A stretch of DNA of 64,000 nt from positions 2,318,117 through 2,382,116 of the forward strand of contig NZ_LR733406.1 in the NCBI RefSeq assembly GCF_902506505.1. The letters run 5' to 3'. Source of the stretch: Pseudomonas sp. 8AS. GTDB lineage: Bacteria > Pseudomonadota > Gammaproteobacteria > Pseudomonadales > Pseudomonadaceae. Made by a program: the position numbers and the translations under genes. The first letter of the stretch is position 1; the number at the start of each line of letters is the position of its first letter. The notes below the pieces were generated by a model that had not been told where the DNA came from, did not search any database, and was given only the letters and a program-made list of their open reading frames with translations. Of this stretch, positions 18,950 through 27,085 are shown piece by piece.

Positions 18950-20017
18950 TTAGAGGGTGGATTTGCCGATGACCTGCAGGGCCATCTGTTCCAGCAGCTT
19001 GTTCATCTGGACGAACTGGGCGAAGCGCTTGTCCTTGGTCTGGCCGTGGAAGAAGCGGTAGTAGATCTGCTGGACGATGCCGGCCAGGCGGAACAGGCCG
19101 TACACGTAGTAGAAGTCGAAGTTGTCGATCTGGATGCCGGCGCGCTCGGCGTAGTAGTCGACGAATTCGCGGCGGGTCAGCATGCCCGGCGCGTTGCTCG
19201 GCTGGCGGCGCATCAGCTGCACCGGCGCGGGGTCGGCCGCCTCGATCCAGTAGGCGAGGGTGTTGCCCAGGTCCATCAGCGGGTCGCCGATGGTGGTCAG
19301 CTCCCAGTCCAGCACGCCGATGATCTGCATCGGGTTGGCCGGGTCGAGGATCACGTTGTCGAAGCGGTAGTCGTTGTGCACGATGCCCGGCTTGGCGTGG
19401 TCGGCCGGCATCTTCTCGCGCAGCCAGGCCTTGACCGGCTCCCAGGTCGGCGCGTCGGGGGTCAGGGCCTTCTCGTAGCGATCGCTCCAGCCTTCGATCT
19501 GGCGCTTCACGTAGCCTTCCGGCTTGCCCAGGTCGGCCAGCCCGCAGGCCTGGTAGTCGACGTTGTGCAGCTCGACCAGCTTGTCGATGAAGCTCTGGCA
19601 CAGCGCGCGGGTCTGCTCGGCGCTGAAGTTCAGCTCGGCCGGCATGTCGCTGCGCAGGATGATGCCCTTGACCCGCTGCATCACGTAGAACTCGGCGCCG
19701 ATCACCGACTCGTCGGTGCAGTGCACATAGGCCTTGGGGCAGTAGGGGAAGCCGGCGTTGAGCTGGTTGAGAATGCGGTACTCGCGGCCCATGTCATGGG
19801 CCGACTTGGCCTTGTGGCCGAAGGGCGGACGACGCAGGACGAATTCCTGATTCGGGTATTCCAGCAGATAGGTCAGGTTCGAGGCGCCGCCGGGGAACTG
19901 GCTGATGCGCGGCTCACCGGTCAGTCCCGGGATGTGCGCCTTGAGGTAAGGGTCGATGGTGGCGGCGTCGAGCTCTTCGCCATCGCGAATACCGGTGGAC
20001 TGGTCAGTAAGCGTCAT
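18950..20017 (-). CDS. APH-fold phosphotransferase family protein (ACAD10/11 kinase-like)
   Basis: A 355-residue protein of the aminoglycoside-phosphotransferase/choline-kinase fold, most like the kinase module fused to ACAD10/11 acyl-CoA dehydrogenases. The catalytic loop HNDYRFDNVILD (about 205-216) and metal-binding DWELTTIGDPLMDLG (about 228-242) are intact; the N-lobe has GGASNLTYLLE. The ACAD11 kinase phosphorylates 4-hydroxyacyl-CoA, so a role in hydroxy-fatty-acid breakdown is a reasonable inference; antibiotic resistance is not. AAGGGA precedes the ATG. The gene leads the SDR gene. Confidence 0.87.
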   Translation of the reverse strand: MTLTDQSTGIRDGEELDAATIDPYLKAHIPGLTGEPRISQFPGGASNLTYLLEYPNQEFVLRRPPFGHKAKSAHDMGREYRILNQLNAGFPYCPKAYVHCTDESVIGAEFYVMQRVKGIILRSDMPAELNFSAEQTRALCQSFIDKLVELHNVDYQACGLADLGKPEGYVKRQIEGWSDRYEKALTPDAPTWEPVKAWLREKMPADHAKPGIVHNDYRFDNVILDPANPMQIIGVLDWELTTIGDPLMDLGNTLAYWIEAADPAPVQLMRRQPSNAPGMLTRREFVDYYAERAGIQIDNFDFYYVYGLFRLAGIVQQIYYRFFHGQTKDKRFAQFVQMNKLLEQMALQVIGKSTL

Positions 20018-20161
20018 GCTTATCCCTTCTGCTTATGATGGGTGGCACTAATCATTGGCTAATCTAATGTTGCCGCCTGGCTCCTACAAGCACGGCGCAG
20101 CGTTATAGATGTGGGTGTTGCCCTGCAATCAAGGGCTCTGATTGCCGGCGCCAGGCGAAAA

Positions 20162-20190
20162 AAAACCGGAGTCAGAGGACTCCGGTTTTC
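20162..20190 (-). terminator. Terminator after SCP2 gene
   Basis: On the minus strand GAAAACCGGAGTCC...GGACTCCGGTT is followed by a run of seven or more T, just beyond the SCP2-like stop. Confidence 0.85.
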
Positions 20191-20214
20191 CTGTTGCAGC
20201 AACAGTCTAGACGC

Positions 20215-20529
20215 TTAGACCGGGAACAGCTCGGCCAGCTTCATGGCCAGCATCATGTCGCCTTCGGCGCGCAGCTTGCCGCCCATGAAGGCCTGCATGC
20301 CGTCGGTTTCGCCGCTGGCGATGCCGGCCAGGGTGGCGCTGTCCATGATCAGGGTGACGTTGGCGTTGGCGTTGTCGCCTTGCTGCACGTCGCAGGTGCC
20401 GTCTTTGACGATCAGCGCGTAGTTCTCACCGTCTTCGATGTTGAACTGGAATACCAGGTCCAGGCCGGCGGCAGCGCTGGCGTTGAACTTGGACTTCATG
20501 GTGTTGATGGTGTCGGCAACGGAGCTCAT
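20215..20529 (-). CDS. SCP2 sterol-binding domain protein
   Basis: A 104-residue single-domain SCP2 protein, the usual size for the stand-alone bacterial form. It shows the hydrophobic-tunnel pattern ending in FMGGKLRAEGDMMLAMKLAELF (first 20 residues typical of the family C-terminus). Such proteins bind acyl chains or acyl-CoA. It is 61 bp downstream of the histidine phosphatase gene and ends at a strong terminator. A lipid-handling role together with the flanking SDR and kinase-like genes is inferred. Confidence 0.9.
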   Translation of the reverse strand: MSSVADTINTMKSKFNASAAAGLDLVFQFNIEDGENYALIVKDGTCDVQQGDNANANVTLIMDSATLAGIASGETDGMQAFMGGKLRAEGDMMLAMKLAELFPV

Positions 20530-20590
20530 GGTTTCTATCCTTTGTTATCGAGGGTTTCTGGCGGCCTTGCGGGCCGCAGGGGGCCGGGAC

Positions 20591-21301
20591 TCAGCGATAG
20601 GTGATGAGTTCCGGCGCCTTCAACAGCTCCAAATGCACACGGCTGTTGAAGGAAGCCAGGGTCACCTCGTTGCCGCGGAACTGCAGGCGCGACAGCGAGG
20701 TGTTGACGATTTGCCAGTTGAGATCGAATGCCTTGTGCGCGGGTACGCCGGTCAGCAGATGGAGCAAGGCGGTGATGGTGCCGCCGGAGGTGAACACGGC
20801 GATGTTGTGGCGGCTGTCGGCCTGGGCGAGCAGGCGCTCGAGCCCAGCCTGCACCGCGCCGACGAAGCCTTGCCAGGTCTCGTGGCCGGGCTGGTCGTGC
20901 TCGCCGCTGACCCAGCGCTGGATGATGCGGGCGAACAGGCGCTGGAAGGCGGCGCGGTTGTCTTTCGGGTTGCGCAGGATGGCGAGGGCGTCCGGCTCGT
21001 CCGGCAGCATGGCCGGCAGCAGGCCGCGGATCACCGCCTCGGCATCGAATTCGTTGAAGCCGGCATCGACTTCCAGTTCCGGCGCCGGCAGACCGGCGGC
21101 GACGCAGCGCTGCAGGGCGGCGCTGGCCGTGTGTTGCTGGCGGCGCAGGGTGCCGCTCAGGCAGCGGTCGAAACTCAGGCCGAGGTGCGCCAGATGGTCG
21201 CCGAGGACTTCCGCCTGGCGCACGCCGGTAGGCGACAGCACGTCGTAGTCGTCGGCGCCGAAGGAGGCTTGGCCATGTCGAATCAGGTAGATGCTGCCCA
21301 C
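20591..21301 (-). CDS. Histidine phosphatase (phosphoglycerate mutase-like) family protein
   Basis: A 236-residue protein with the RHG motif at its N-terminus (LIRHGQASFGADDYD), a second conserved Arg in LSGTLRRQQHTA and the late His in VFTSGGTITALLHL replaced by SGG-type sequence. The substrate is unknown; a metabolic phosphomonoester is likely. Translation starts at a GTG (GSIYLIRH follows); the much longer in-frame sequence upstream runs antisense to sohB and is not coding. It shares a minus-strand cluster with the SCP2, kinase-like and SDR genes. Confidence 0.85.
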   Translation of the reverse strand: MGSIYLIRHGQASFGADDYDVLSPTGVRQAEVLGDHLAHLGLSFDRCLSGTLRRQQHTASAALQRCVAAGLPAPELEVDAGFNEFDAEAVIRGLLPAMLPDEPDALAILRNPKDNRAAFQRLFARIIQRWVSGEHDQPGHETWQGFVGAVQAGLERLLAQADSRHNIAVFTSGGTITALLHLLTGVPAHKAFDLNWQIVNTSLSRLQFRGNEVTLASFNSRVHLELLKAPELITYR

Positions 21302-21637
21302 TGCTGCAGTCGATCCCGGCGGGTTGAAGTTTCGCGAGGTTATGGGTAGAGCCGGGCCGCTGTCAACGAAAAAACATACGCTTGTTTGAATTCGTGCGGA
21401 GCCGGTGACCCACGGCCTGGCGGCAGGGTAGCGCGGTTGTGCAAATGCCGGGCAGGAATCTCCGGTCGTGGTCCGACTGGCGGGGCGCGGGCGAATGCCA
21501 GGCGGGTTCCGGCGCCTGGCGGCCGGCAAGCTCAAATAGATATTTGCGCTACGGGACACTGCCGGCCGGCGTCGGTATGCTTGGGGCCGACAGGCGCCGT
21601 TGACGGCCGCCCTGCATGCTACGAACGAGGGGGAGTT
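21302..21637. promoter_or_regulatory. Divergent intergenic region between phosphatase gene and sohB
   Basis: The 336 bp contain no convincing small gene. At 21375-21388 CATACGCTTGTTTG is an imperfect palindrome fitting the PsrA-type consensus (G/C)AAAC-N4-GTTTG with one mismatch, 74 bp upstream of the phosphatase start. PsrA controls fatty-acid degradation genes in Pseudomonas, which fits the lipid-linked cluster. A clear -35/-10 pair was not found for sohB. Confidence 0.4.
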
Positions 21638-22660
21638 GTGGAGTTTCTGATGGATTATGCGGAGTTCCTGCTCCGCACCGTGACCCTGGTGGTCGCCGTG
21701 ATCGTGGTGCTGACGGCTGTCGCGGTGCTGCGCAGCAAGGGTCGCAGCAAGGGCAGCGGCCATCTCGATGTGCACAAGCTGAACGATTTCTACAAGGCCC
21801 TGCGCGAACGGCTCGAGCATGCGCTGCTGGACAAGGCCGAGCTCAAGGCCCGGCACAAGGCCGAAGCCAAGCAGGCCAAGGCCGAGAAGAAGGCCGGCAA
21901 GAGCAAGCCACGGGTGTTCGTGCTCGACTTCGACGGCGACATCAAGGCCTCGGCTACCGAGCACCTGCGCCACGAAGTCACTGCGCTGCTGAGCATGGCC
22001 ACTGCCCAGGATGAAGTGGTGCTGCGCCTGGAAAGCGGCGGCGGCATGGTCCACGGCTACGGCCTGGCCGCCTCGCAGCTGGCGCGTATCCGCCAGGCCG
22101 GCGTGCCGCTGACCGTGTGCGTGGACAAGGTGGCCGCCAGCGGCGGCTACATGATGGCCTGCATCGGCGACAAGGTGCTCTCGGCGCCCTTCGCCATCCT
22201 CGGCTCCATCGGCGTGGTGGCGCAGCTGCCCAACGTGCATCGCCTGCTGAAGAAGCACGATATCGATTTCGAAGTGCTGACCGCCGGCGAATACAAGCGC
22301 ACCCTGACCGTGTTCGGCGAGAACACCGACAAGGGCCGGGAGAAGTTCCAGGAAGACCTGGAAACCACCCATGTGCTGTTCAAGAACTTCGTCGCCCGCT
22401 ACCGCCCGCAGTTGGTGATCGACGAGATCGCCACCGGCGAGGTCTGGCTGGGGCTTTCCGCGCTGGACAAGCAGCTGGTCGACGAGCTCAAGACCAGCGA
22501 CGAGTACCTGGCCGAGCGGGCCCGCGAGGCCGATCTGTTCCAGCTGCATTACGCCGAGAAGAAGAGCCTGCCGGAGCGTTTCGGCCTGGCGACCAGTGTG
22601 GCGCTCGACCGGGTGCTGCTGAACTGGTGGAACCGGCTCCATCAACAACGTTTCTGGTAA
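21638..22660 (+). CDS. sohB: SohB, inner-membrane S49 family serine protease
   Basis: A 340-residue SohB/SppA-like protease. One N-terminal membrane helix (about 7-28) is followed by a charged Lys/Ala-rich linker (about 55-90) and the ClpP-like S49 domain. The catalytic Ser lies in KVAASGGYMMACIGD (about 160-174) and the general-base Lys in the later GEYKRTLTVFGEN segment (about 220-232). The GTG start has a good GAGGGGGAG site; upstream in-frame sequence is non-coding. It is 10 bp from the next gene, giving a two-gene operon. Confidence 0.92.
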   Translation: MEFLMDYAEFLLRTVTLVVAVIVVLTAVAVLRSKGRSKGSGHLDVHKLNDFYKALRERLEHALLDKAELKARHKAEAKQAKAEKKAGKSKPRVFVLDFDGDIKASATEHLRHEVTALLSMATAQDEVVLRLESGGGMVHGYGLAASQLARIRQAGVPLTVCVDKVAASGGYMMACIGDKVLSAPFAILGSIGVVAQLPNVHRLLKKHDIDFEVLTAGEYKRTLTVFGENTDKGREKFQEDLETTHVLFKNFVARYRPQLVIDEIATGEVWLGLSALDKQLVDELKTSDEYLAERAREADLFQLHYAEKKSLPERFGLATSVALDRVLLNWWNRLHQQRFW

Positions 22661-22670
22661 GGGAGGCTGC

Positions 22671-23660
22671 ATGACTCAGTTCAAGGCGCTGCTGGTCAGC
22701 GAAGAGGAGGGCGCGTTCCACGCCCGGGTGGTCGATCGCGACAGTGCCGAGCTGCCGGCCGGCGACGTGCTGATCCGCGTGCAGTATTCCTCGCTCAACT
22801 ACAAGGATGCGCTGTCGGCCAGCGGCAACCGCGGGGTGACCCGCAATTACCCGCATACGCCGGGCATCGATGCCGCCGGGGTGGTGGTCGAGTCGCGGGT
22901 GGCCGAGTTCGCCGCCGGCGACGAGGTCATAGTCACCGGCTACGACCTGGGGATGAACACCGCCGGCGGTTTCGGCCAGTACATCCGCGTGCCGGCAGCC
23001 TGGGTGATCAAGCGCCCGGCCGGGCTCAGCCTGCGCGAGGCCATGCTGCTGGGCACCGCCGGCCTGACCGCCGCCCTGTGCGTGGACAAGCTGGAACAGG
23101 CCGGGCTGACGCCCGAAGCCGGGCCGGTGCTGGTGACCGGCGCCACCGGCGGGGTCGGCAGCATCGCCGTGGCGCTGCTGGCCCGCCTCGGCTACAGCGT
23201 GGCGGCCGCCACCGGCAAGGCCGAGCAGGGCGAGTTCATGCGCCAGCTCGGCGCGCAGCAGATCGTGCCGCGCAGCGAGCTGCAGGAAGGCGTCGAGCGG
23301 CCGCTGCTCAAGGAACGTTGGGCCGGCGCCGTGGACACGGTGGGCGGCGAGATCCTGTTCAATGTGGTCAAGTCGCTGCGCTACGGTGCTAGCGTGGCCT
23401 GCTGCGGGCTGACCGCCGGGGTCGGTTTCAAGGCCAATGTCATGCCCTTCATCCTGCGCGGGGTCAACCTGCTGGGGGTGGATTCGGTGGAGCTGCCGCT
23501 GGTGGTCAAGGCCTCTATGTGGGACAAGCTGTCCGTGCAGTGGAAGCTTGGCAATCTCGAGGGGCTGGCGCGGGAAGTGGGGCTGGAGGCGTTGCCGCAG
23601 GAGATCGAGCAGATCCTCGCCGGCAAGCAGGTCGGCCGCGTGCTGGTCAATCTCGCCTGA
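22671..23660 (+). CDS. Zinc-independent medium-chain reductase, YhdH/AcuI (acrylyl-CoA reductase) family
   Basis: A 329-residue MDR protein without the structural zinc Cys lobe. The GroES-like domain begins with LNYKDALSASG (about 42-52), and the NADPH site is VTGATGGVGSIAVALL (about 151-166). E. coli YhdH/AcuI reduces acryloyl-CoA to propionyl-CoA with NADPH; that activity is the best family guess here. GGGAGG lies 6 bp upstream of the ATG. It follows sohB closely and ends at a bidirectional terminator. Confidence 0.9.
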   Translation: MTQFKALLVSEEEGAFHARVVDRDSAELPAGDVLIRVQYSSLNYKDALSASGNRGVTRNYPHTPGIDAAGVVVESRVAEFAAGDEVIVTGYDLGMNTAGGFGQYIRVPAAWVIKRPAGLSLREAMLLGTAGLTAALCVDKLEQAGLTPEAGPVLVTGATGGVGSIAVALLARLGYSVAAATGKAEQGEFMRQLGAQQIVPRSELQEGVERPLLKERWAGAVDTVGGEILFNVVKSLRYGASVACCGLTAGVGFKANVMPFILRGVNLLGVDSVELPLVVKASMWDKLSVQWKLGNLEGLAREVGLEALPQEIEQILAGKQVGRVLVNLA

Positions 23661-23693
23661 GCCACCGGCCCGGTGCATGCCGGGCCGCAAACG

Positions 23694-23722
23694 AAAAAAG
23701 CCCCGCACTGCGGGGCTTTTTC
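23694..23722. terminator. Bidirectional terminator between the MDR reductase and DUF934 genes
   Basis: AAAAAAGCCCCGC-act-GCGGGGCTTTTT serves both converging genes. Confidence 0.9.
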
Positions 23723-23737
23723 GTCTGGCGGTGGCCG

Positions 23738-24235
23738 TCAGGCGCGGCGGCGGAACAGCGGTTGCGGCTGGTCGGCGGACGCCTGGTAGACCTCGGAGAA
23801 GTCCTCGAAGGCCTTCAGGGCATCGACCGGGTCCTTGTCGGCGCGCAGGGCGAAGGCATCGAAGCCGACGCGCAGGTAGGAGAAGAGCTGGTCGCGCAGC
23901 ACGTCGCCGATGGCGCGCACTTCGCCCTTGTAGCCGTAGCGGGTGCGCAGCAGGTAGGCGCTGGAGCAGTGGCGGCCGTCGGTGAAGGCCGGGAAGTTCA
24001 GGGCGATCACCTGGAAGTTGTCCAGCTGGTCGGCGATTTCCTCGATTTCTTCGCCGGCATCCAGCCACACACCGAGGCCGCCGTCGCGGGCCTTGAGCGC
24101 ATGGGCATGCTCGACCCACAGGGCCAGCGGCACGATCAGGTCGTCGCAGTTGGAGATGCCATCGAGCGTGGCGTCCTTGGGCAGCAGGTGCCAGGTCTCG
24201 TCGAGAATCTGGCCGTTCTTAATGATTCGCTGCAT
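23738..24235 (-). CDS. DUF934 protein, sulfite-reduction partner of CysI
   Basis: A 165-residue DUF934 protein. Conserved features include IALNFPAFTDGRHCSSAYLL (about 84-103) and GYKGEVRAIGDVLRDQL (about 108-124). It is found next to cysI in many proteobacteria and is assumed to serve assimilatory sulfate reduction; its chemistry is not known to me. The start ATG at 24235 has AAGGAGCG 7 bp upstream and lies inside the last codons of cysI (17-bp overlap), so the two are coupled. Confidence 0.88.
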   Translation of the reverse strand: MQRIIKNGQILDETWHLLPKDATLDGISNCDDLIVPLALWVEHAHALKARDGGLGVWLDAGEEIEEIADQLDNFQVIALNFPAFTDGRHCSSAYLLRTRYGYKGEVRAIGDVLRDQLFSYLRVGFDAFALRADKDPVDALKAFEDFSEVYQASADQPQPLFRRRA

Positions 24236-25877
24236 ATACACGCTCCTTGAACGGGTCGACGCCGACGCGGCGGAAGGTATCGAGGAAGCTTTCTTCATCG
24301 GTGCGCTGTTCGACATAGACCTTGATGATCTTGTCGATCACGTCGGCCATCTGTTCCTGGGCGAAGGACGGACCGAGGATCTGCGCCAGGCTGGCGTCGC
24401 GCCCGGCGCTGCCGCCGAGGGACACCTGGTAGAACTCCTGGCCTTTCTTGTCCACCCCGAGGATGCCGATGTGGCCGACGTGGTGGTGGCCGCAGGCGTT
24501 CATGCAGCCGGAGATGTTCAGGTCGATCTCGCCGATGTCGAACAGGTAGTCGAGGTCGTCGAAACGGCGCTGGATGGCTTCGGCGATCGGGATCGACTTG
24601 GCGTTGGCCAGGGAGCAGAAGTCGCCGCCCGGGCAGCAGATGATGTCGGTCAGCAGGCCCACGTTCGGCGTGGCGAAGCCCAGTTCGCGCAGCTCGCCCC
24701 ACAGGGTGAACAGCTGCTGCTGTTCGACGTCGGCGAGGATGATGTTCTGGTTATGGCTGTTGCGCACTTCGCCGAAGCTGTAGCGCTCGGCCAGTTCGGC
24801 GATGGCATCCAGCTGCTTGTCGGTGACGTCGCCCGGCGCGGTGCCGGTGGGCTTCAGCGACAGGGTCACGGCCACGTAGCCCGGCTGCTTGTGGGCGAAG
24901 GTGTTGCGCTGGCGCCAGCGGGCGAAGCCCGGGTGCTCGGCGTCGAGCTGGGCGAGGGCGGCGTCCTGGTCGGCCAGGGCCTGGTAGGCCGGGTCGACGA
25001 AGTGCGCGGCGACGCGGGCCACTTCGGCGGAGGTCAATGTGGTCGGGCCATCCTTGAGGTGGACCCATTCGGCGTCCACGCGCTCGGCGAACACCTCAGG
25101 CGTCAGCGCCTTGACCAGGATCTTGATGCGCGCCTTGTACTTGTTGTCGCGACGGCCATAGCGGTTGTACACGCGCAGGATGGCGTCGAGGTAGGACAGC
25201 AGGTGCTGCCACGGCAGGAATTCGTTGATAAAGCTGCCGACCACCGGGGTGCGGCCCAGGCCGCCACCGACGGAAACGCGGAAGCCCAGCTCGCCGGCCG
25301 CATTCTTCACCGCTTCCAGGCCGATGTCATGTACTTCGATGGCGGCGCGGTCGCTGACGGCGCCGTTGACGGCGATCTTGAACTTGCGCGGCAGGTGGGT
25401 GAATTCCGGGTGGAAGGTCGACCACTGGCGGATGATCTCGCACCAGGGGCGCGGATCGACGATCTCGTCCTTGGCCACGCCGGCGAACTGGTCGGTAGTG
25501 GTGTTGCGGATGCAGTTGCCGCTGGTCTGGATTGCGTGCATCTGCACAGTGGCCAGTTCGGCGAGGATGTCCGGCACGTCTTCCAGTTCCGGCCAGTTGA
25601 ACTGCACGTTCTGCCGGGTACTGATGTGCGCGTAGCCCTTGTCGTAGTCGCGAGCGATCTTGGCCATCATGCGCACCTGGGCCGATGACATCAGGCCGTA
25701 GGGCACGGCGACGCGCAGCATCGGCGCGTAGCGCTGGATATACAGGCCATTCTGCAGGCGCAGGGGGCGGAACTCCTCACCGGAGAGTTCGCCGGCCAGA
25801 TAGCGGCGGGTCTGGTCGCGGAACTGCTTGACGCGGTCCTCGACGATCCGTTGATCGTACTCGTCGTATACGTACAT
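24219..25877 (-). CDS. cysI: Sulfite reductase hemoprotein (siroheme/4Fe-4S)
   Basis: A 552-residue nitrite/sulfite reductase-family protein reducing sulfite to sulfide for cysteine synthesis. The [4Fe-4S]-siroheme ligands are in CCPGGDFCSLA (about 413-423) and SGCMNACGHHH (about 457-467). Two ferredoxin-like half-domains and two siroheme domains fit the length. Pseudomonads have this CysI with a DUF934 gene and no adjacent flavoprotein CysJ. An assimilatory nitrite reductase is less likely because the DUF934 partner is diagnostic of the sulfite branch and siroheme nitrite reductases (NirB) are longer. Confidence 0.92.
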   Translation of the reverse strand: MYVYDEYDQRIVEDRVKQFRDQTRRYLAGELSGEEFRPLRLQNGLYIQRYAPMLRVAVPYGLMSSAQVRMMAKIARDYDKGYAHISTRQNVQFNWPELEDVPDILAELATVQMHAIQTSGNCIRNTTTDQFAGVAKDEIVDPRPWCEIIRQWSTFHPEFTHLPRKFKIAVNGAVSDRAAIEVHDIGLEAVKNAAGELGFRVSVGGGLGRTPVVGSFINEFLPWQHLLSYLDAILRVYNRYGRRDNKYKARIKILVKALTPEVFAERVDAEWVHLKDGPTTLTSAEVARVAAHFVDPAYQALADQDAALAQLDAEHPGFARWRQRNTFAHKQPGYVAVTLSLKPTGTAPGDVTDKQLDAIAELAERYSFGEVRNSHNQNIILADVEQQQLFTLWGELRELGFATPNVGLLTDIICCPGGDFCSLANAKSIPIAEAIQRRFDDLDYLFDIGEIDLNISGCMNACGHHHVGHIGILGVDKKGQEFYQVSLGGSAGRDASLAQILGPSFAQEQMADVIDKIIKVYVEQRTDEESFLDTFRRVGVDPFKERVYAANH

Positions 25878-26126
25878 ATATATCCTGTGATTCAGGCTAC
25901 TGCTTCATCAGACAGCAAGGCTTTTTACGCGCACGGCTGCGCACTCCACGCAGAGCCGGGGGAAGATACCAGTTAAGGTTTATGCGCAAAAGTGATGTTT
26001 TTGTATAAGGCCTGAACTAAAAGTACTAAGAAGAATGGCGAATAGGGCCTTTCACCTTGAGGCTGTCGGGGGCCTGGTCTTAACTCTCAGGGCGAACCAC
26101 CCATAACCACAATAAAGGGGTAAGCC

Positions 26127-26240
26127 ATGACCGACCATTCCGACATGCAAGAGCAGGACAGCCGGGTCGATGCCCGGGCGATTTTCGTACTGATAGCCTT
26201 GGTCGTGACGACTGCGGTGTTCTGGGTCAGTCAGCAGTAG
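26127..26240 (+). CDS. Small single-span membrane protein (37 aa)
   Basis: A 37-codon ORF encodes an acidic N-terminus (MTDHSDMQEQDSRVDARA) followed by one hydrophobic helix (about residues 19-34, IFVLIALVVTTAVFWV) and a short SQQ tail. AAAGGGG lies 8 bp before the ATG and a strong terminator begins 15 bp after the stop, so it looks like a free-standing small transcription unit. I do not recognise a function. It lies divergent to cysI; a link to sulfur metabolism is only positional. Confidence 0.65.
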   Translation: MTDHSDMQEQDSRVDARAIFVLIALVVTTAVFWVSQQ

Positions 26241-26255
26241 GCGGGCCTATCGGCG

Positions 26256-26290
26256 AAGGCCAGTAGTGGGGAACCGCTACTGGCCTTTTT
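26256..26290 (+). terminator. Terminator after 37-aa membrane protein gene
   Basis: AAGGCCAGTAG-tggggaacCG-CTACTGGCCTTTTT is a strong stem with five T. Confidence 0.88.
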
Positions 26291-26348
26291 ATGTCATCTC
26301 CGTCGAATCGTCCGGCACGGAAGGAGCAGGAAAGGCTCGCACTAAGTT

Positions 26349-26377
26349 TTGACAAGCATTCTCATTAACATTAGTAT
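26349..26377 (+). promoter_or_regulatory. bfd promoter with Fur-like overlap
   Basis: A near-consensus sigma-70 promoter: TTGACA (26349-26354), 17-bp spacer, TAGTAT (26372-26377). The spacer AGCATTCTCATTAACAT resembles repeated Fur hexamers, so iron repression is likely for the downstream bfd; the Fur site is inferred by eye. Confidence 0.6.
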
Positions 26378-26416
26378 CCCTGGCCATTAGCAACCCATTC
26401 CCAGCCGAGCCCGCCC

Positions 26417-26635
26417 ATGTACGTTTGCCTCTGCCAAGGTGTTACTGACGGTCAAATCCGCGATGCCATCTATGAGGGCTGCTGCAGCTACCGCGACGTG
26501 CGCGAAAGCCTCGGTGTGGCCACCCAGTGCGGCAAATGCGCGTGCATGGCCAAGCAACTGGTGCGCGACACCCTCGGCGAACTGCAGAGCAGCCAGGTCG
26601 GCCTGGCCTACCCGGCCAGCTTCGTCGCGGCCTGA
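26417..26635 (+). CDS. bfd: Bacterioferritin-associated ferredoxin
   Basis: A 72-residue [2Fe-2S] protein. The four Cys ligands are Cys4 and Cys6 (MYVCLCQGVTD) and Cys38 and Cys41 (TQCGKCACMA), the Bfd arrangement. It delivers electrons to bacterioferritin for iron release under iron starvation. No bacterioferritin gene is adjacent. The upstream promoter carries a Fur-like sequence, in line with iron-starvation induction, and a perfect hairpin terminator follows. Confidence 0.93.
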   Translation: MYVCLCQGVTDGQIRDAIYEGCCSYRDVRESLGVATQCGKCACMAKQLVRDTLGELQSSQVGLAYPASFVAA

Positions 26636-26651
26636 AGCGTTGCTCTCGATC

Positions 26652-26679
26652 AAAAAAGGATGCTTCGGCATCCTTTTTT
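26652..26679 (+). terminator. Terminator after bfd
   Basis: AAAAAAGGATGC-ttcg-GCATCCTTTTTT, a perfect stem with a UUCG loop. Confidence 0.93.
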
Positions 26680-26776
26680 GTTTGCCAGGCTTGCAGCCCG
26701 GGCCGCTCAACCAGTAGCGTGGTAATCACAGGTCACTGATACGTGACCATGCATTGATCATCAGGGAGTGGCACCG

Positions 26777-26986
26777 ATGAAACACTGGTTTCTGATCCTA
26801 TTCTGCACCGTCGGCCTCGCTGGCTGTTCCAGCGAATACATCATCACTACCACCGACGGGCAGATGCTCACCAGCGATGGCAAACCGGAACTGGACCGCG
26901 ACACCGGCATGCTCGAGTTCGAAGACAGCGAGGGCCGCAAGCAGCAGATCCCGCAAGCCAATGTGAAGCAGATGATGGAGCGCTAA
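26777..26986 (+). CDS. YgdI/YgdR family small lipoprotein
   Basis: A 69-residue lipoprotein: signal peptide with lipobox LAGC (Cys17 or nearby) and a single small SH3-like domain starting SSEYIITTTDGQMLTSDGKP, typical of the DUF903/YgdI-YgdR family. Function unknown; probably outer-membrane anchored. GGGAG lies 9 bp before the chosen ATG; a GTG three codons earlier is in frame but too close to that site. A terminator follows. Confidence 0.88.
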   Translation: MKHWFLILFCTVGLAGCSSEYIITTTDGQMLTSDGKPELDRDTGMLEFEDSEGRKQQIPQANVKQMMER

Positions 26987-27003
26987 GCCTCTTCCGCTCC
27001 ATC

Positions 27004-27026
27004 AAACCCCGCTTCGGCGGGGTTTT
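27004..27026 (+). terminator. Terminator after YgdI/R lipoprotein gene
   Basis: AAACCCCGC-ttcg-GCGGGGTTTT stem followed by GTTTTT. Confidence 0.88.
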
Positions 27027-27047
27027 GTTTTTCCGTTGCACAGCTGC

Positions 27048-27063
27048 TGGCATATCGCTTGCT
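27048..27063 (+). promoter_or_regulatory. Sigma-54 promoter of nasST
   Basis: TGGCATATCGCTTGCT matches the -24/-12 consensus TGGCAC-N5-TTGCW with correct GG-to-GC spacing. It sits 23 bp ahead of the first leader hairpin, implying NtrC-type nitrogen control; no clear NtrC dyad was identified. Confidence 0.72.
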
Positions 27064-27085
27064 AGAACGAAACCAGCAGAACTCT

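Noticed and set aside
18950..20017. Aminoglycoside resistance gene
   Set aside because: The fold is APH-like, but sequence and neighbourhood fit the ACAD10/11-type kinase found beside acyl-CoA and SDR genes, not a resistance enzyme.
20070..20100. GGCTCCTACAAG half-REP upstream of the kinase-like gene
   Set aside because: Only one degenerate half unit without an inverted partner; too weak to annotate.
21302..22672. Long N-terminal extension of the histidine phosphatase reading frame
   Set aside because: It runs antisense to sohB and through a promoter region; the RHG motif sits right after the GTG at 21301, as in family members.
24219..25877. Assimilatory nitrite reductase, given the nearby nas genes
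   Set aside because: Length, DUF934 partner with a 17-bp overlap and no NirD or NirB features favour sulfite reductase.
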